From Desulfovibrionaceae bacterium UBA3823 (lineage in GTDB: Bacteria; Desulfobacterota; Desulfovibrionia; Desulfovibrionales; Desulfovibrionaceae): a stretch of DNA of 8,707 bases. The translations under genes were made by a program, and so were the position numbers. How positions within the stretch are numbered: the first letter of the stretch is position 1; each line of letters opens with the position of its first letter. Shown here one piece after another: positions 1 through 5,469 of this stretch. Under the pieces are notes generated by a model that saw nothing but the letters and a program-made list of their open reading frames with translations, was not told the origin of the DNA and made no database searches. The stretch lies in contig DFDR01000200.1 of assembly GCA_002369295.1 (NCBI GenBank), positions 239-8,945 on the forward strand, read 5' to 3'.

Positions 1-474
1 TTCCCGCAAGATCCTGTTCGGGATCCACGAACGTCTCCACCACGCAGGGGCAGTAGCCGTACTTTGCCGGGAAGTCCTTCCGGAGAGACTCGAGAGACAT
101 GGAGACGACCTTCGTGGCCAGGCTGCGGCAGAGCACGGACCTGCGGATGCAGAGCCGGCACATGCAGAGTGCGACCCTGACGAGGAGGCTCCTTCTCTGA
201 CTGAGCGTCCACCCTATGAATTCGTCTCTGGGCCTGGAGCTCTTAGACGCGCAGGAAAAGCCCGGGCGCCAAGATAGCCGTGATCGGAGACGACAAGGTA
301 GCGGTTCTGGCGTCCGAAGAACATCCTGGGGCCGAGATAGTGGTCGTACTTGAGGAGCGTGCTCCAGATCTTGATCTGCTCCGGCGTCGTGACAAGCTCA
401 AGGCGGATCCCTTTGACCCTGTCGACCGAGCATGTATAGCTTGGAAGGCGCGCCGCTAGCGACAGCAAAAGCAT
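1..474 (-). pseudogene. DUF4338 (DruA-like) gene remnant, frameshifted and truncated
   Basis: Read on the minus strand, 474-214 gives a family-like stretch including GIRLELVTTPEQ, YDHYLGPRMFFGRQ, RYLVVSDHGYLGA. It then runs out of frame into a stop at 214. Changing frame near 224-240 restores the next conserved blocks, RDEFIGWTLSQRR, FPAKYGYCPCVVETFVDPEQ, open to the window edge. This order (HYLG, RYL, GYLGALAF-like, RDxFIGW, YGYxPxxxETFVD) is that of DUF4338, the domain of Druantia protein DruA and of many transposon-linked proteins. The usual N-terminal part of about 100 residues is absent: reading upstream of 474 gives about 18 unrelated codons before a stop near 531. The block where homologues have VVxNSRFLI is also eroded (VALCMCRLCI). 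I infer a dead gene from a mobile element. The family call is from memory of the motifs. The gene continues beyond the window's left edge. Confidence 0.72.
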
Positions 475-477
475 AGG

Positions 478-510
478 AAGCGCTCCGGTCCCGTTCGGGC
501 CGGGGCGCTT
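478..510. other. Strong hairpin between two 5'-truncated genes
   Basis: AAGCGCTCCGGTCCC (478-492) pairs with GGGCCGGGGCGCTT (497-510) around a GTTC loop, giving 14 base pairs with one bulged T at 489 and one T-G pair. The plus-strand continuation CTTCTTGTCT is only weakly T-rich and the minus side has no T tract. It could be an orphaned intrinsic terminator or two fused inverted-repeat ends of an insertion element. It sits where both flanking pseudogenes lose their N-terminal coding parts. Confidence 0.5.
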
Positions 511-531
511 CTTGTCTGGCAGCCCTTCCTA

Positions 532-979
532 TCCAAGGACCGCAGGGCCGGCCAGGGGAAGAAGTTCCGCACTCGGGCGCTTCAGATGCATTCTAAGCTT
601 GCCGAGGCCCTGTCCTGGTGGAAGGAGAAGTGTCCCTGCCAGTCGGAAGCGTCTTCATGCAGGCGCAGAACGGGTCAGCCATGGGCAAGCCCTTCACGCG
701 CAGAGTCGCTTCATGTCCGAAGTCTGCAAGAAGCTCGGCATCGTGTCGCTTGTCTTCCACGCTCTGCGTCGCAAGAGCGTGGCCATAGTCTGTGGCGCCA
801 GGCCGCGCAGAGGCTCCTCGGCCACTGCCGCGCGACGACGGACCGCTGCGCGAGAAGCGCAGGCCTGCACACGCGGCACAGGAAGGCATCCTGAAAGCCC
901 GAAAGCGCGCGGCGACGTCGGCAAGGTGGCGGGAAGCTTTGCTCCCACCATGTTTGCTGGCCAGGTCTGCAGGCTGTAG
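532..979 (+). pseudogene. Tyrosine recombinase (phage integrase) C-terminal remnant
   Basis: No single frame holds this gene, but joined frames rebuild an integrase catalytic domain. Frame 1 from 532 gives KKFRTRALQMHSKLAEALSW; frame 3 from about 639 gives VGSVFMQAQNGSAMGKPFTR; frame 2 from about 705 gives FMSEVCKKLGIVSLVFHALR; frame 1 from about 800 gives AAQRLLGHCRATTDRCARSA; frame 3 near 872 gives AQEGILKA; frame 2 from about 905 ends GDVGKVAGSFAPTMFAGQ..., stop 977-979. This is the family order: beta-strand core, HxLRH box, LLGH box, TTxRY box. Five frame changes in about 450 bp are needed. Key residues are also lost: the box reads HALRR instead of HxLRH, and DRC stands where DRY carries the catalytic tyrosine. 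The N-terminal half, including the first catalytic Arg region, is missing. Neighbouring housekeeping genes are intact, so real decay is likelier than poor sequence quality. It points at the 3' end of tRNA-Glu, a classic integration site. Confidence 0.82.
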
Positions 980-985
980 GGACAA

Positions 986-1024
986 CAAAAAAACCCGCGT
1001 AAGCTGGCAGCTCACAGGGGTTTT
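986..1024 (-). terminator. Intrinsic terminator of the tRNA pair (bidirectional shape)
   Basis: On the plus strand AAAACCC (990-996) pairs with GGGTTTT (1018-1024). Inside it AGCT (1002-1005) pairs with AGCT (1009-1012) around GGC, with GT/AC pairs between. On the minus strand the hairpin is followed by seven T (987-993 on the plus strand are A), ideal for ending tRNA-Gln/tRNA-Glu transcription. On the plus strand the arm ends in TTTT, so it could also have ended the integrase gene at 979. Confidence 0.75.
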
Positions 1025-1033
1025 ATGCAACAC

Positions 1034-1056
1034 GAAGCATGTAACCCTCATGCTTC
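1034..1056. repeat. Perfect 8-bp inverted repeat next to the tRNA-Glu 3' end
   Basis: GAAGCATG (1034-1041) and CATGCTTC (1049-1056) are exact inverted copies around a 7-base spacer. A direct repeat TATGCAA flanks it at 1024-1030 and 1071-1077. It lies between the tRNA-Glu 3' end and the terminator, on the side of the decayed integrase. It may be a spacer hairpin in the tRNA transcript, or a leftover of the element's attachment region. Neither is shown. Confidence 0.45.
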
Positions 1057-1091
1057 ATTCAACCATGAGATATGCAATCTTTTGATTTCAT

Positions 1092-1168
1092 TGGCGTCCC
1101 CAGGCGGATTTGAACCGCCGTTGACGGCGTGAAAGGCCGCTGTCCTGGGCCGGCTAGACGATGGGGAC
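1092..1168 (-). tRNA. tRNA-Glu (anticodon TTC)
   Basis: The minus strand folds as a full cloverleaf of 77 nt. The acceptor stem is GTCCCCA/TGGGGAC, the discriminator is G and the CCA is encoded (1094-1092). The anticodon stem GCGGC/GCCGT (one G-T pair) holds the loop CTTTCAC with anticodon TTC. The T stem GGCGG/CCGCC holds the loop TTCAAAT. It decodes GAA/GAG. It follows tRNA-Gln by 18 bp on the same strand and is probably processed from the same transcript. Its 3' end abuts the region with the dead integrase, so it was probably the attachment site; the gene itself is intact. Confidence 0.96.
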
Positions 1169-1186
1169 GTGCAAAGCAATGCTTGC

Positions 1187-1261
1187 TGGCTGGGCTACAA
1201 GGACTCGAACCTTGATCGTCGGAGCCAGAATCCGATGTCCTGCCAATTGAACGATAGCCCA
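1187..1261 (-). tRNA. tRNA-Gln (anticodon CTG)
   Basis: The minus strand folds as a 75-nt cloverleaf. The acceptor stem is TGGGCTA/TAGCCCA, discriminator G, CCA encoded (1189-1187). The anticodon stem TCGGA/TCCGA carries the loop TTCTGGC, anticodon CTG, reading CAG codons. The T arm AAGG-TTCGAGT-CCTT is normal. It is first in a two-tRNA unit with tRNA-Glu. Confidence 0.96.
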
Positions 1262-1277
1262 GTGTGCGAGGAAGGCT

Positions 1278-1304
1278 TTTATATGACTCGGCATCAGCTG
1301 TCAA
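1278..1304 (-). promoter_or_regulatory. Sigma-70-type promoter of the tRNA pair
   Basis: Reading the minus strand, TTGACA (1304-1299) is a perfect -35 box and TATAAA (1283-1278) a good -10 box. The spacer is 15 nt, slightly short, or 16 if the -10 is read as ATAAAA. Transcription would start near 1270, about ten bases before tRNA-Gln. Position and strength fit a stable-RNA promoter. Confidence 0.7.
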
Positions 1305-1454
1305 CGATTTTTTCGGCTTTTTTGAAACATCCCCGCCTGGCCCTTGCCCGCCCCTCTGGCTCCTGCGTCTCCGGACTCCTTTCCAGATCCGCGTCTGGAT
1401 GTGGGGCGCAGCTCCCTTCCGGACGTCTTTGCCGGACAGATTGGCGCATTGTTC

Positions 1455-1483
1455 TTGAACCTCCGCATCGCTGGTGCTACATA
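1455..1483 (+). promoter_or_regulatory. Candidate nadC promoter
   Basis: TTGAAC (1455-1460) and TACATA (1478-1483) are separated by 17 bp, and TG at 1475-1476 makes an extended -10 (TGCTACATA). The -10 core itself is weak, so the extended element would have to compensate. It would give a leader of roughly 55-60 nt before nadC, containing the 1508-1526 stem. Confidence 0.4.
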
Positions 1484-1507
1484 GAGAAAATCACGCATTA
1501 CATCTTG

Positions 1508-1526
1508 TTTCCCTGCAGCAGGGAAA
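1508..1526 (+). promoter_or_regulatory. Perfect stem in the nadC leader
   Basis: TTTCCCTG (1508-1515) and CAGGGAAA (1519-1526) are exact inverted copies around CAG. The repeat ends five bases before the GAAGGAAG ribosome site (1531-1538) of nadC. It may be an RNA stem affecting translation or a DNA operator; the sequence does not decide between these and I do not match it to a known NAD regulator. Confidence 0.5.
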
Positions 1527-1546
1527 GCCAGAAGGAAGTCAAAGCC

Positions 1547-2422
1547 ATGCCCACGCCCTGGTCCCAGTATTTCACCGAAGAAGCGCTTGAACTCACCCGC
1601 CGCTCCATCCGCCTCGCGCTGGACGAGGACGGCCGGGATCTCACCAGCATCGGCGTCTTCACGCCCGACGTGCCCATGCGGGCCCGCATCGTGGCCAAGG
1701 AGGCCACGCGGGTGGTGGGTCTTCCGCTCATCCCCATGGTTTTTGAAGCGATAGGCTGCACGCCTGCCCTCTCCTTCCTGGTCGAGGAGGCTTCCCAGGT
1801 GCCCGCCATGACCGAGGTTGTGCGCATTCAGGCGCCGGCCACGGCGCTCCTGCGGGCCGAGCGCATCATCTTGAACTTCGTGGCGCACCTTTCCGGCATC
1901 GCCAACCTCACGGCCCGCTACGTCAAGGAGCTGGAAGGCACGGGCGTGACCCTGCTCGACACGCGCAAGACCACGCCCGGCATGCGGTGGATCGAGAAGT
2001 ACGCCGTCCAGGCCGCCGGCGCCGGCAACCACCGGCGCAATCTCGAAGAGCTCCTCATGCTCAAGGACAACCACATCGACCAGGCAGGCTCCATCACCAG
2101 GGCCGTGGAAAGGCTCCGGGACGCCTGGAAGCCCTGCCCGCCTATCGAAGTGGAGTGCCGCACGCTGGATCACGTCCGCGAGGCCGTGGCCTGCCGGGTT
2201 GAGCGCATCATGATGGACAACATGCGGGGTCCCCTGCTCGCCGAAGCCCTGGAACTCGTGCCTGAGGGCATCGAGACCGAGGTGAGTGGCGGCGTGACGC
2301 TCGACAGCCTGCGCCAGCTTGCGCTCGCCGCTCCGCGGCGTCCCGACTTCATCTCCGTCGGCCGGCTCACGCACTCTGCCGTGTCGGCGGACTTTAGCAT
2401 GACCCTCCAGCCGCACAGCTAG
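1547..2422 (+). CDS. nadC: Quinolinate phosphoribosyltransferase (decarboxylating)
   Basis: NadC converts quinolinate and PRPP to nicotinate mononucleotide, CO2 and pyrophosphate, the committed entry into NAD in the de novo pathway; it is cytosolic. The product is 291 aa, normal for the family. Visible motifs: LLRAERIILNFVAHLSGIA (101-119), DTRKTTPG (138-145), the KYAVQAAGAGNHR segment (151-163), KDNHI (173-177), EVECRT (201-206), MMDN (222-225), EVSGGV (245-250) and ISVGRLTHS (269-277). One mild oddity is AGAGNHR where most family members have GGGxNHR. The start at 1547 is chosen because GAAGGAAG lies about 8 bases upstream and the protein then begins where homologues do; the longer open frame runs back into the tRNA. 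nadB follows after 92 bp on the same strand, so co-transcription is likely. nadA is not adjacent. Confidence 0.95.
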   Translation: MPTPWSQYFTEEALELTRRSIRLALDEDGRDLTSIGVFTPDVPMRARIVAKEATRVVGLPLIPMVFEAIGCTPALSFLVEEASQVPAMTEVVRIQAPATALLRAERIILNFVAHLSGIANLTARYVKELEGTGVTLLDTRKTTPGMRWIEKYAVQAAGAGNHRRNLEELLMLKDNHIDQAGSITRAVERLRDAWKPCPPIEVECRTLDHVREAVACRVERIMMDNMRGPLLAEALELVPEGIETEVSGGVTLDSLRQLALAAPRRPDFISVGRLTHSAVSADFSMTLQPHS

Positions 2423-2514
2423 CCGTCACGGGCGGCGCATCTCCTTCCCGCGAATCCTTCTGCCAACCAGCCGGAGGTCTTCCCCCGGTGCAACGAATAT
2501 AAGGTGAAAAAGCT

Positions 2515-4113
2515 ATGCAAACGCAGCATTGCCACGTGCCAGTCCTTGTCATCGGCTCCGGCCTCGCCGGCTGCTCGGCAGCCCTCACCCTGGCCGATGC
2601 CGGCCACGAAGTCCTTCTGGTTTCGGAAAGCGACCACCTTGGTGGCGGCAACTCCGAACTGGCACAGGGCGGCATCATCTACAAGGCAGCCGAGGGAACG
2701 GCGGCCGAGGAGGCCCTGGCCCTCGAGCGCGACATCCTCGTGGCCGGCCACGAGTACAACTCGGTCAAGGCTGTCAAAAACCTCTGCGAGCAGGGCCCTG
2801 CCTGCGTGGACAAGGTGCTGCTCGAGCGCGTCCAGGTACCCTTCGACAAGGGCCCCGACGGCGCCTGGGATCTCACCCGCGAAGGCGGACACGGCCGGCG
2901 CCGCATCCTGCACAAGGCCGACTACTCGGGCGCGGCCATCATGGACGGCATCACCGAGAAGGTGCGCGCCCACAGGAACGTGCGTATCCTCTACCGCCAC
3001 GCGGCCGTTGACCTGCTGACCAGCCACCACAGCCTGCCGGGCTCCCAGTTCCGCTACGAGGTGGAAAACCGCTGCCTTGGCGCCTACGTGCTCAACGAGG
3101 CCAACGGCGAGACGCTCACCGTCATCGCCGACCACACGGTGCTCGCCACTGGCGGCGTCGGCCAGATCTTCCTGCACTCCACCAACGCCCCCTCCTGCGT
3201 GGGCTCGGCCATCTCCATGGCCGCCCGCGCCGGCGTCGAGCTCGCCAATCTCGAGTTCATGCAGTTCCACCCCACTACCCTCTTCTCCGAGACCGCATCG
3301 CGCTGTCCGCTCATCACCGAAGCCCTGCGCGGCGAGGGCGGCCGGCTCGTCGACGACAAGGGAGAGCCCTTCATGCAGCGCCACGACAAGCGCGGCGACC
3401 TCGCCCCCCGCGACATCGTTTCCCAGGCCATGATGGAGGAAATGCTCGCCAGCGGCGCCCCCTGCCTCTACCTGGACGCCACGAAGGTCGAGGCGGATCT
3501 CCCCACCCGCTTCCCCACGGTCTTCCAGGAATGCCAGGAGATTGGCATCGACATACGCAGGGAGCCCATCCCCGTGGTGCCGGGCGCCCACTACTTCTGC
3601 GGCGGCATCCTCGTCGACGTGGACGGCAGGACCTCCATGCCAGGCCTCTACGCCGTGGGCGAGTGCGCCTGCACGGGCCTGCACGGCGCCAACCGCCTCG
3701 CCTCCACGTCCCTGCTGGAGGCGCTGGTCTGGGGCGTGGGCTGCGGCAGGGCCGTGGCCGCGGGCATTGCGTCCGGCGCCTGCGCCATCCCCGCCGGCGT
3801 GGCTGCCGGCGTGCCGGACTGGGAGCACGAGGGCGACGACGAAAACGACGATCCGGCGCTGGTCTCCCAGGACTGGGCGAGCATACGCAACACCATGTGG
3901 AACTACGTGGGCATCTCCCGCAGCAAGATGCGCCTGCGCCGCGCCTTCGAGGAGATGCGCGGCCTTGTGCGCCACATCCACGACTTCTACAAGCACACCC
4001 CCCTTTCGCGCAGGCTGCTGAACCTCTTCCAGGGCGTCCAGACGGCCTACGTCATCACCCAGGCTGCCATGCGCAACAAGCACAGCCTCGGCTGCCACCA
4101 CCGCATCGACTAG
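2515..4113 (+). CDS. nadB: L-aspartate oxidase
   Basis: NadB is an FAD flavoenzyme that oxidises L-aspartate to iminoaspartate, which NadA condenses with dihydroxyacetone phosphate to quinolinate. In anaerobes fumarate is a usual electron acceptor, in aerobes oxygen. The 532-aa length is typical. The N-terminal FAD-binding motif is GSGLAG (14-19), followed by GGGNSELAQGG (43-53) and EGGHGRRRILHKADYSG (123-139). Substrate-site blocks are QFHPT (His252), LAPRD (Arg299) and GAHYFCGG (His359), matching the His/Arg/His set described for E. coli NadB. GLYAVGECACTGLHGANRLA (377-396) is the second FAD block. The last roughly 80 residues form the helical C-terminal domain shared with fumarate reductase/succinate dehydrogenase flavoproteins. 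AAGGTG upstream of the ATG is a fair ribosome site. The 92-bp gap after nadC has no clear terminator, so both probably share a transcript. Succinate dehydrogenase is excluded by the NadB-type blocks and the nadC neighbour. Confidence 0.95.
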   Translation: MQTQHCHVPVLVIGSGLAGCSAALTLADAGHEVLLVSESDHLGGGNSELAQGGIIYKAAEGTAAEEALALERDILVAGHEYNSVKAVKNLCEQGPACVDKVLLERVQVPFDKGPDGAWDLTREGGHGRRRILHKADYSGAAIMDGITEKVRAHRNVRILYRHAAVDLLTSHHSLPGSQFRYEVENRCLGAYVLNEANGETLTVIADHTVLATGGVGQIFLHSTNAPSCVGSAISMAARAGVELANLEFMQFHPTTLFSETASRCPLITEALRGEGGRLVDDKGEPFMQRHDKRGDLAPRDIVSQAMMEEMLASGAPCLYLDATKVEADLPTRFPTVFQECQEIGIDIRREPIPVVPGAHYFCGGILVDVDGRTSMPGLYAVGECACTGLHGANRLASTSLLEALVWGVGCGRAVAAGIASGACAIPAGVAAGVPDWEHEGDDENDDPALVSQDWASIRNTMWNYVGISRSKMRLRRAFEEMRGLVRHIHDFYKHTPLSRRLLNLFQGVQTAYVITQAAMRNKHSLGCHHRID

Positions 4114-4133
4114 CCTGCGCTCCCTGTCGTTCC

Positions 4134-4169
4134 GGCCGCAGGCGGGAGCGCGTCTTCCCGCCTGCGGCC
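4134..4169 (+). terminator. Terminator-like hairpin after nadB
   Basis: GGCCGCAGGCGGGA (4134-4147) pairs perfectly over 14 bp with TCCCGCCTGCGGCC (4156-4169), loop 8 nt, followed by TTCAAGCTTTC. The T tail is weak, but the very stable GC stem 21 bp after the nadB stop suits a terminator in a high-GC genome. It would separate the NAD genes from the hydrolase. Confidence 0.7.
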
Positions 4170-4248
4170 TTCAAGCTTTCCGTGAAGTCCTGCGGCAGGC
4201 GCCTCGCCCTGACGCATTCTTCTCCCCCAGCCAGCAATGGAAAAGCCC

Positions 4249-5298
4249 ATGCACCTGCGCTCCGCCATCCTTTCCCTTGCGCTTGTCCTGGCCCTTTCTG
4301 CTTCGGCCCCAGTCCAGGCCCGGGAGATCCAGATGCAGGATGCCGGCCCTCTGCCCCTGCCTGGCGAGGCCAGCGCCGAACTCAGAGCGCTGCTTAGCGT
4401 CAATCCGCTCCTGGGCTTCTGGAAGCGGCCCCCGCCGGCCGATGCCAGCGGCTGGAAGGCCCTTGTTGCCGGCCAGGCCGCCAAAACCGCCTCCCATGTG
4501 GAGGCGCTGGCCAGGAAGCTTGGCGTCGAGGTGCGCCAGCGCAGGCTTGCTGGCGTTGCGGTCTTCGAGCTTTGCCCGAAGGAAGCCGATCCCGCCTTCG
4601 AAGGAAAGGTGCTCCTGCACCTGCATGGCGGAGGGCACGTCTTCAACCCCGGGCTAGCCGGCGCCGGCGAAGGCGTGCTCATGGCGCACGCCGGCAAGGT
4701 GCGCGTGGTCTCCGTGGACTACCGCATGCCGCCGGACCATCCCTTTCCGGCTGCGCTCGACGATGCCCTTGCCGTCTACCGGGATCTGCTCAAGCGCTGC
4801 CCTGCCTCGCGCATCGGGGTCTTCGGCGCCTCCTCGGGCGGCGGACTTGCCCTGTCGCTCTGCCTGAAGCTCAAGGCCGAAAAGCTTCCCCTGCCTGGCG
4901 CCATCGCCCCCTGCTCTCCCTGGAGCGACATGGACAGGCGCGGCGACAGCTACTTCCTCAACGATGGCAGGGACAACGTGCTCGTGTCCTGGGATCCCTG
5001 GCTCAAGGCGTCCGCCCTGCTCTACGCCAGGGGACGCCCGCTCGGCGATCCCCTGCTGTCGCCCGTCTACGGCGACGTCTCCGGCTTTCCGCCGGCTCTG
5101 CTGCTGTCCGGCACGCGCGACCTCTTCCTGTCGAACGCCTGCCGCATGCACCTCAGGCTCAGGGCTGCGGGCGTGCCGGCTGAACTTGTGGTCTTCGAAG
5201 GCATGAGCCACGTGCTCTACCTCTATAATCCATCCATGCCCGAGGCCAGGACGGCCTTTGCCGAACTGACGGCCTTCTTCAGACGCCATCTCCGCTAG
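4249..5298 (+). CDS. Exported alpha/beta hydrolase, hormone-sensitive-lipase family
   Basis: This is a predicted serine esterase/lipase of the HSL (family IV, Abhydrolase_3) type, 349 aa from this start. Seen: oxyanion-hole motif HGGGH (126-130), VDYRMPPDHPFPAALDDA (156-173), a typical family stretch, nucleophile elbow GASSG (Ser195), acid SGTRD (Asp291) and base MSHVLY (His321). The catalytic triad is therefore complete. The N-terminus MHLRSAILSLALVLALSASA is a signal peptide with probable cleavage after APVQA, so the enzyme acts in the periplasm or outside, unusual since many HSL-type bacterial esterases are cytosolic. An ATG four codons upstream (4237) is possible; 4249 is preferred because GGAA lies six bases before it and 4237 has no ribosome site. 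The gene is bounded by strong hairpins on both sides and looks monocistronic. Substrate is unknown: small acyl esters are usual for the family, and amides or acetylated sugars cannot be excluded. Confidence 0.88.
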   Translation: MHLRSAILSLALVLALSASAPVQAREIQMQDAGPLPLPGEASAELRALLSVNPLLGFWKRPPPADASGWKALVAGQAAKTASHVEALARKLGVEVRQRRLAGVAVFELCPKEADPAFEGKVLLHLHGGGHVFNPGLAGAGEGVLMAHAGKVRVVSVDYRMPPDHPFPAALDDALAVYRDLLKRCPASRIGVFGASSGGGLALSLCLKLKAEKLPLPGAIAPCSPWSDMDRRGDSYFLNDGRDNVLVSWDPWLKASALLYARGRPLGDPLLSPVYGDVSGFPPALLLSGTRDLFLSNACRMHLRLRAAGVPAELVVFEGMSHVLYLYNPSMPEARTAFAELTAFFRRHLR

Positions 5299-5353
5299 GA
5301 CCTTGCCCTGGCAGGTTTCCGTCTTCAAGCCGCCGGTTCTGCTGGCGGGTGCC

Positions 5354-5384
5354 GGCGGGGGCAGGCTTGAAGCCTGTCCCCGCC
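5354..5384. terminator. Bidirectional terminator-like hairpin between convergent genes
   Basis: GGCGGGGGCAGGCT (5354-5367) pairs over 14 bp, one G-T pair, with AGCCTGTCCCCGCC (5371-5384) around TGA. T tails are poor on both sides. It lies between the hydrolase (stop 5298) and the minus-strand peptidase (stop 5470). A second, imperfect inverted repeat at about 5424-5461 (GCGGGCCGCAGGG with TTGCGGGCCTGC) sits closer to the peptidase end and may serve that gene. Confidence 0.6.
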
Positions 5385-5469
5385 TTGACGTTCGGAACTC
5401 GCGCCGGTCCATCGCCATGGGTCTGCGGGCCGCAGGGGGCTGGCGCGCCTTGCGGGCCTGCTGACGGAA

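Larger units (their letters stand above)
1305..1546. other. Intergenic region between tRNA-Gln promoter and nadC
   Basis: No gene is supported here. An in-frame open stretch does run upstream of nadC from 1169, but it crosses the tRNA and has no ribosome site or recognisable domain, so I treat it as chance. Visible structure: an inverted repeat TCCAGA/TCTGGA (1382-1387, 1394-1399), three copies of CCGGAC (1371, 1419, 1432), a possible nadC promoter and a perfect stem just before the nadC ribosome site. Confidence 0.6.

Noticed and set aside
1..474. A Druantia defence system
   Set aside because: Only a broken DUF4338 fragment is present and no partner genes are visible. The domain also occurs in transposon-linked proteins.
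512..979. Intact 155-aa plus-strand protein
   Set aside because: Only its middle part looks like integrase; the rest of the integrase lies in the other two frames, so it is a piece of a pseudogene.
593..1051. 152-aa minus-strand open frame over the integrase remnant
   Set aside because: No domain, crosses the terminator, and lies opposite recognisable integrase blocks.
1169..1546. N-terminal extension of nadC or a separate small gene
   Set aside because: The open frame passes through tRNA-Gln and its promoter; the clear ribosome site is just before 1547.
1455..1546. Riboswitch in the nadC leader
   Set aside because: The leader is short and shows one simple stem; no known riboswitch fold could be recognised.
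1301..2416. 371-aa open frame antisense to nadC
   Set aside because: Shadow of nadC with no domain, and it would run into the tRNA promoter.
2419..4101. 560-aa open frame antisense to nadB
   Set aside because: Shadow of nadB, which has complete FAD and active-site motifs; the antisense product is low-complexity in V, A, G, H.
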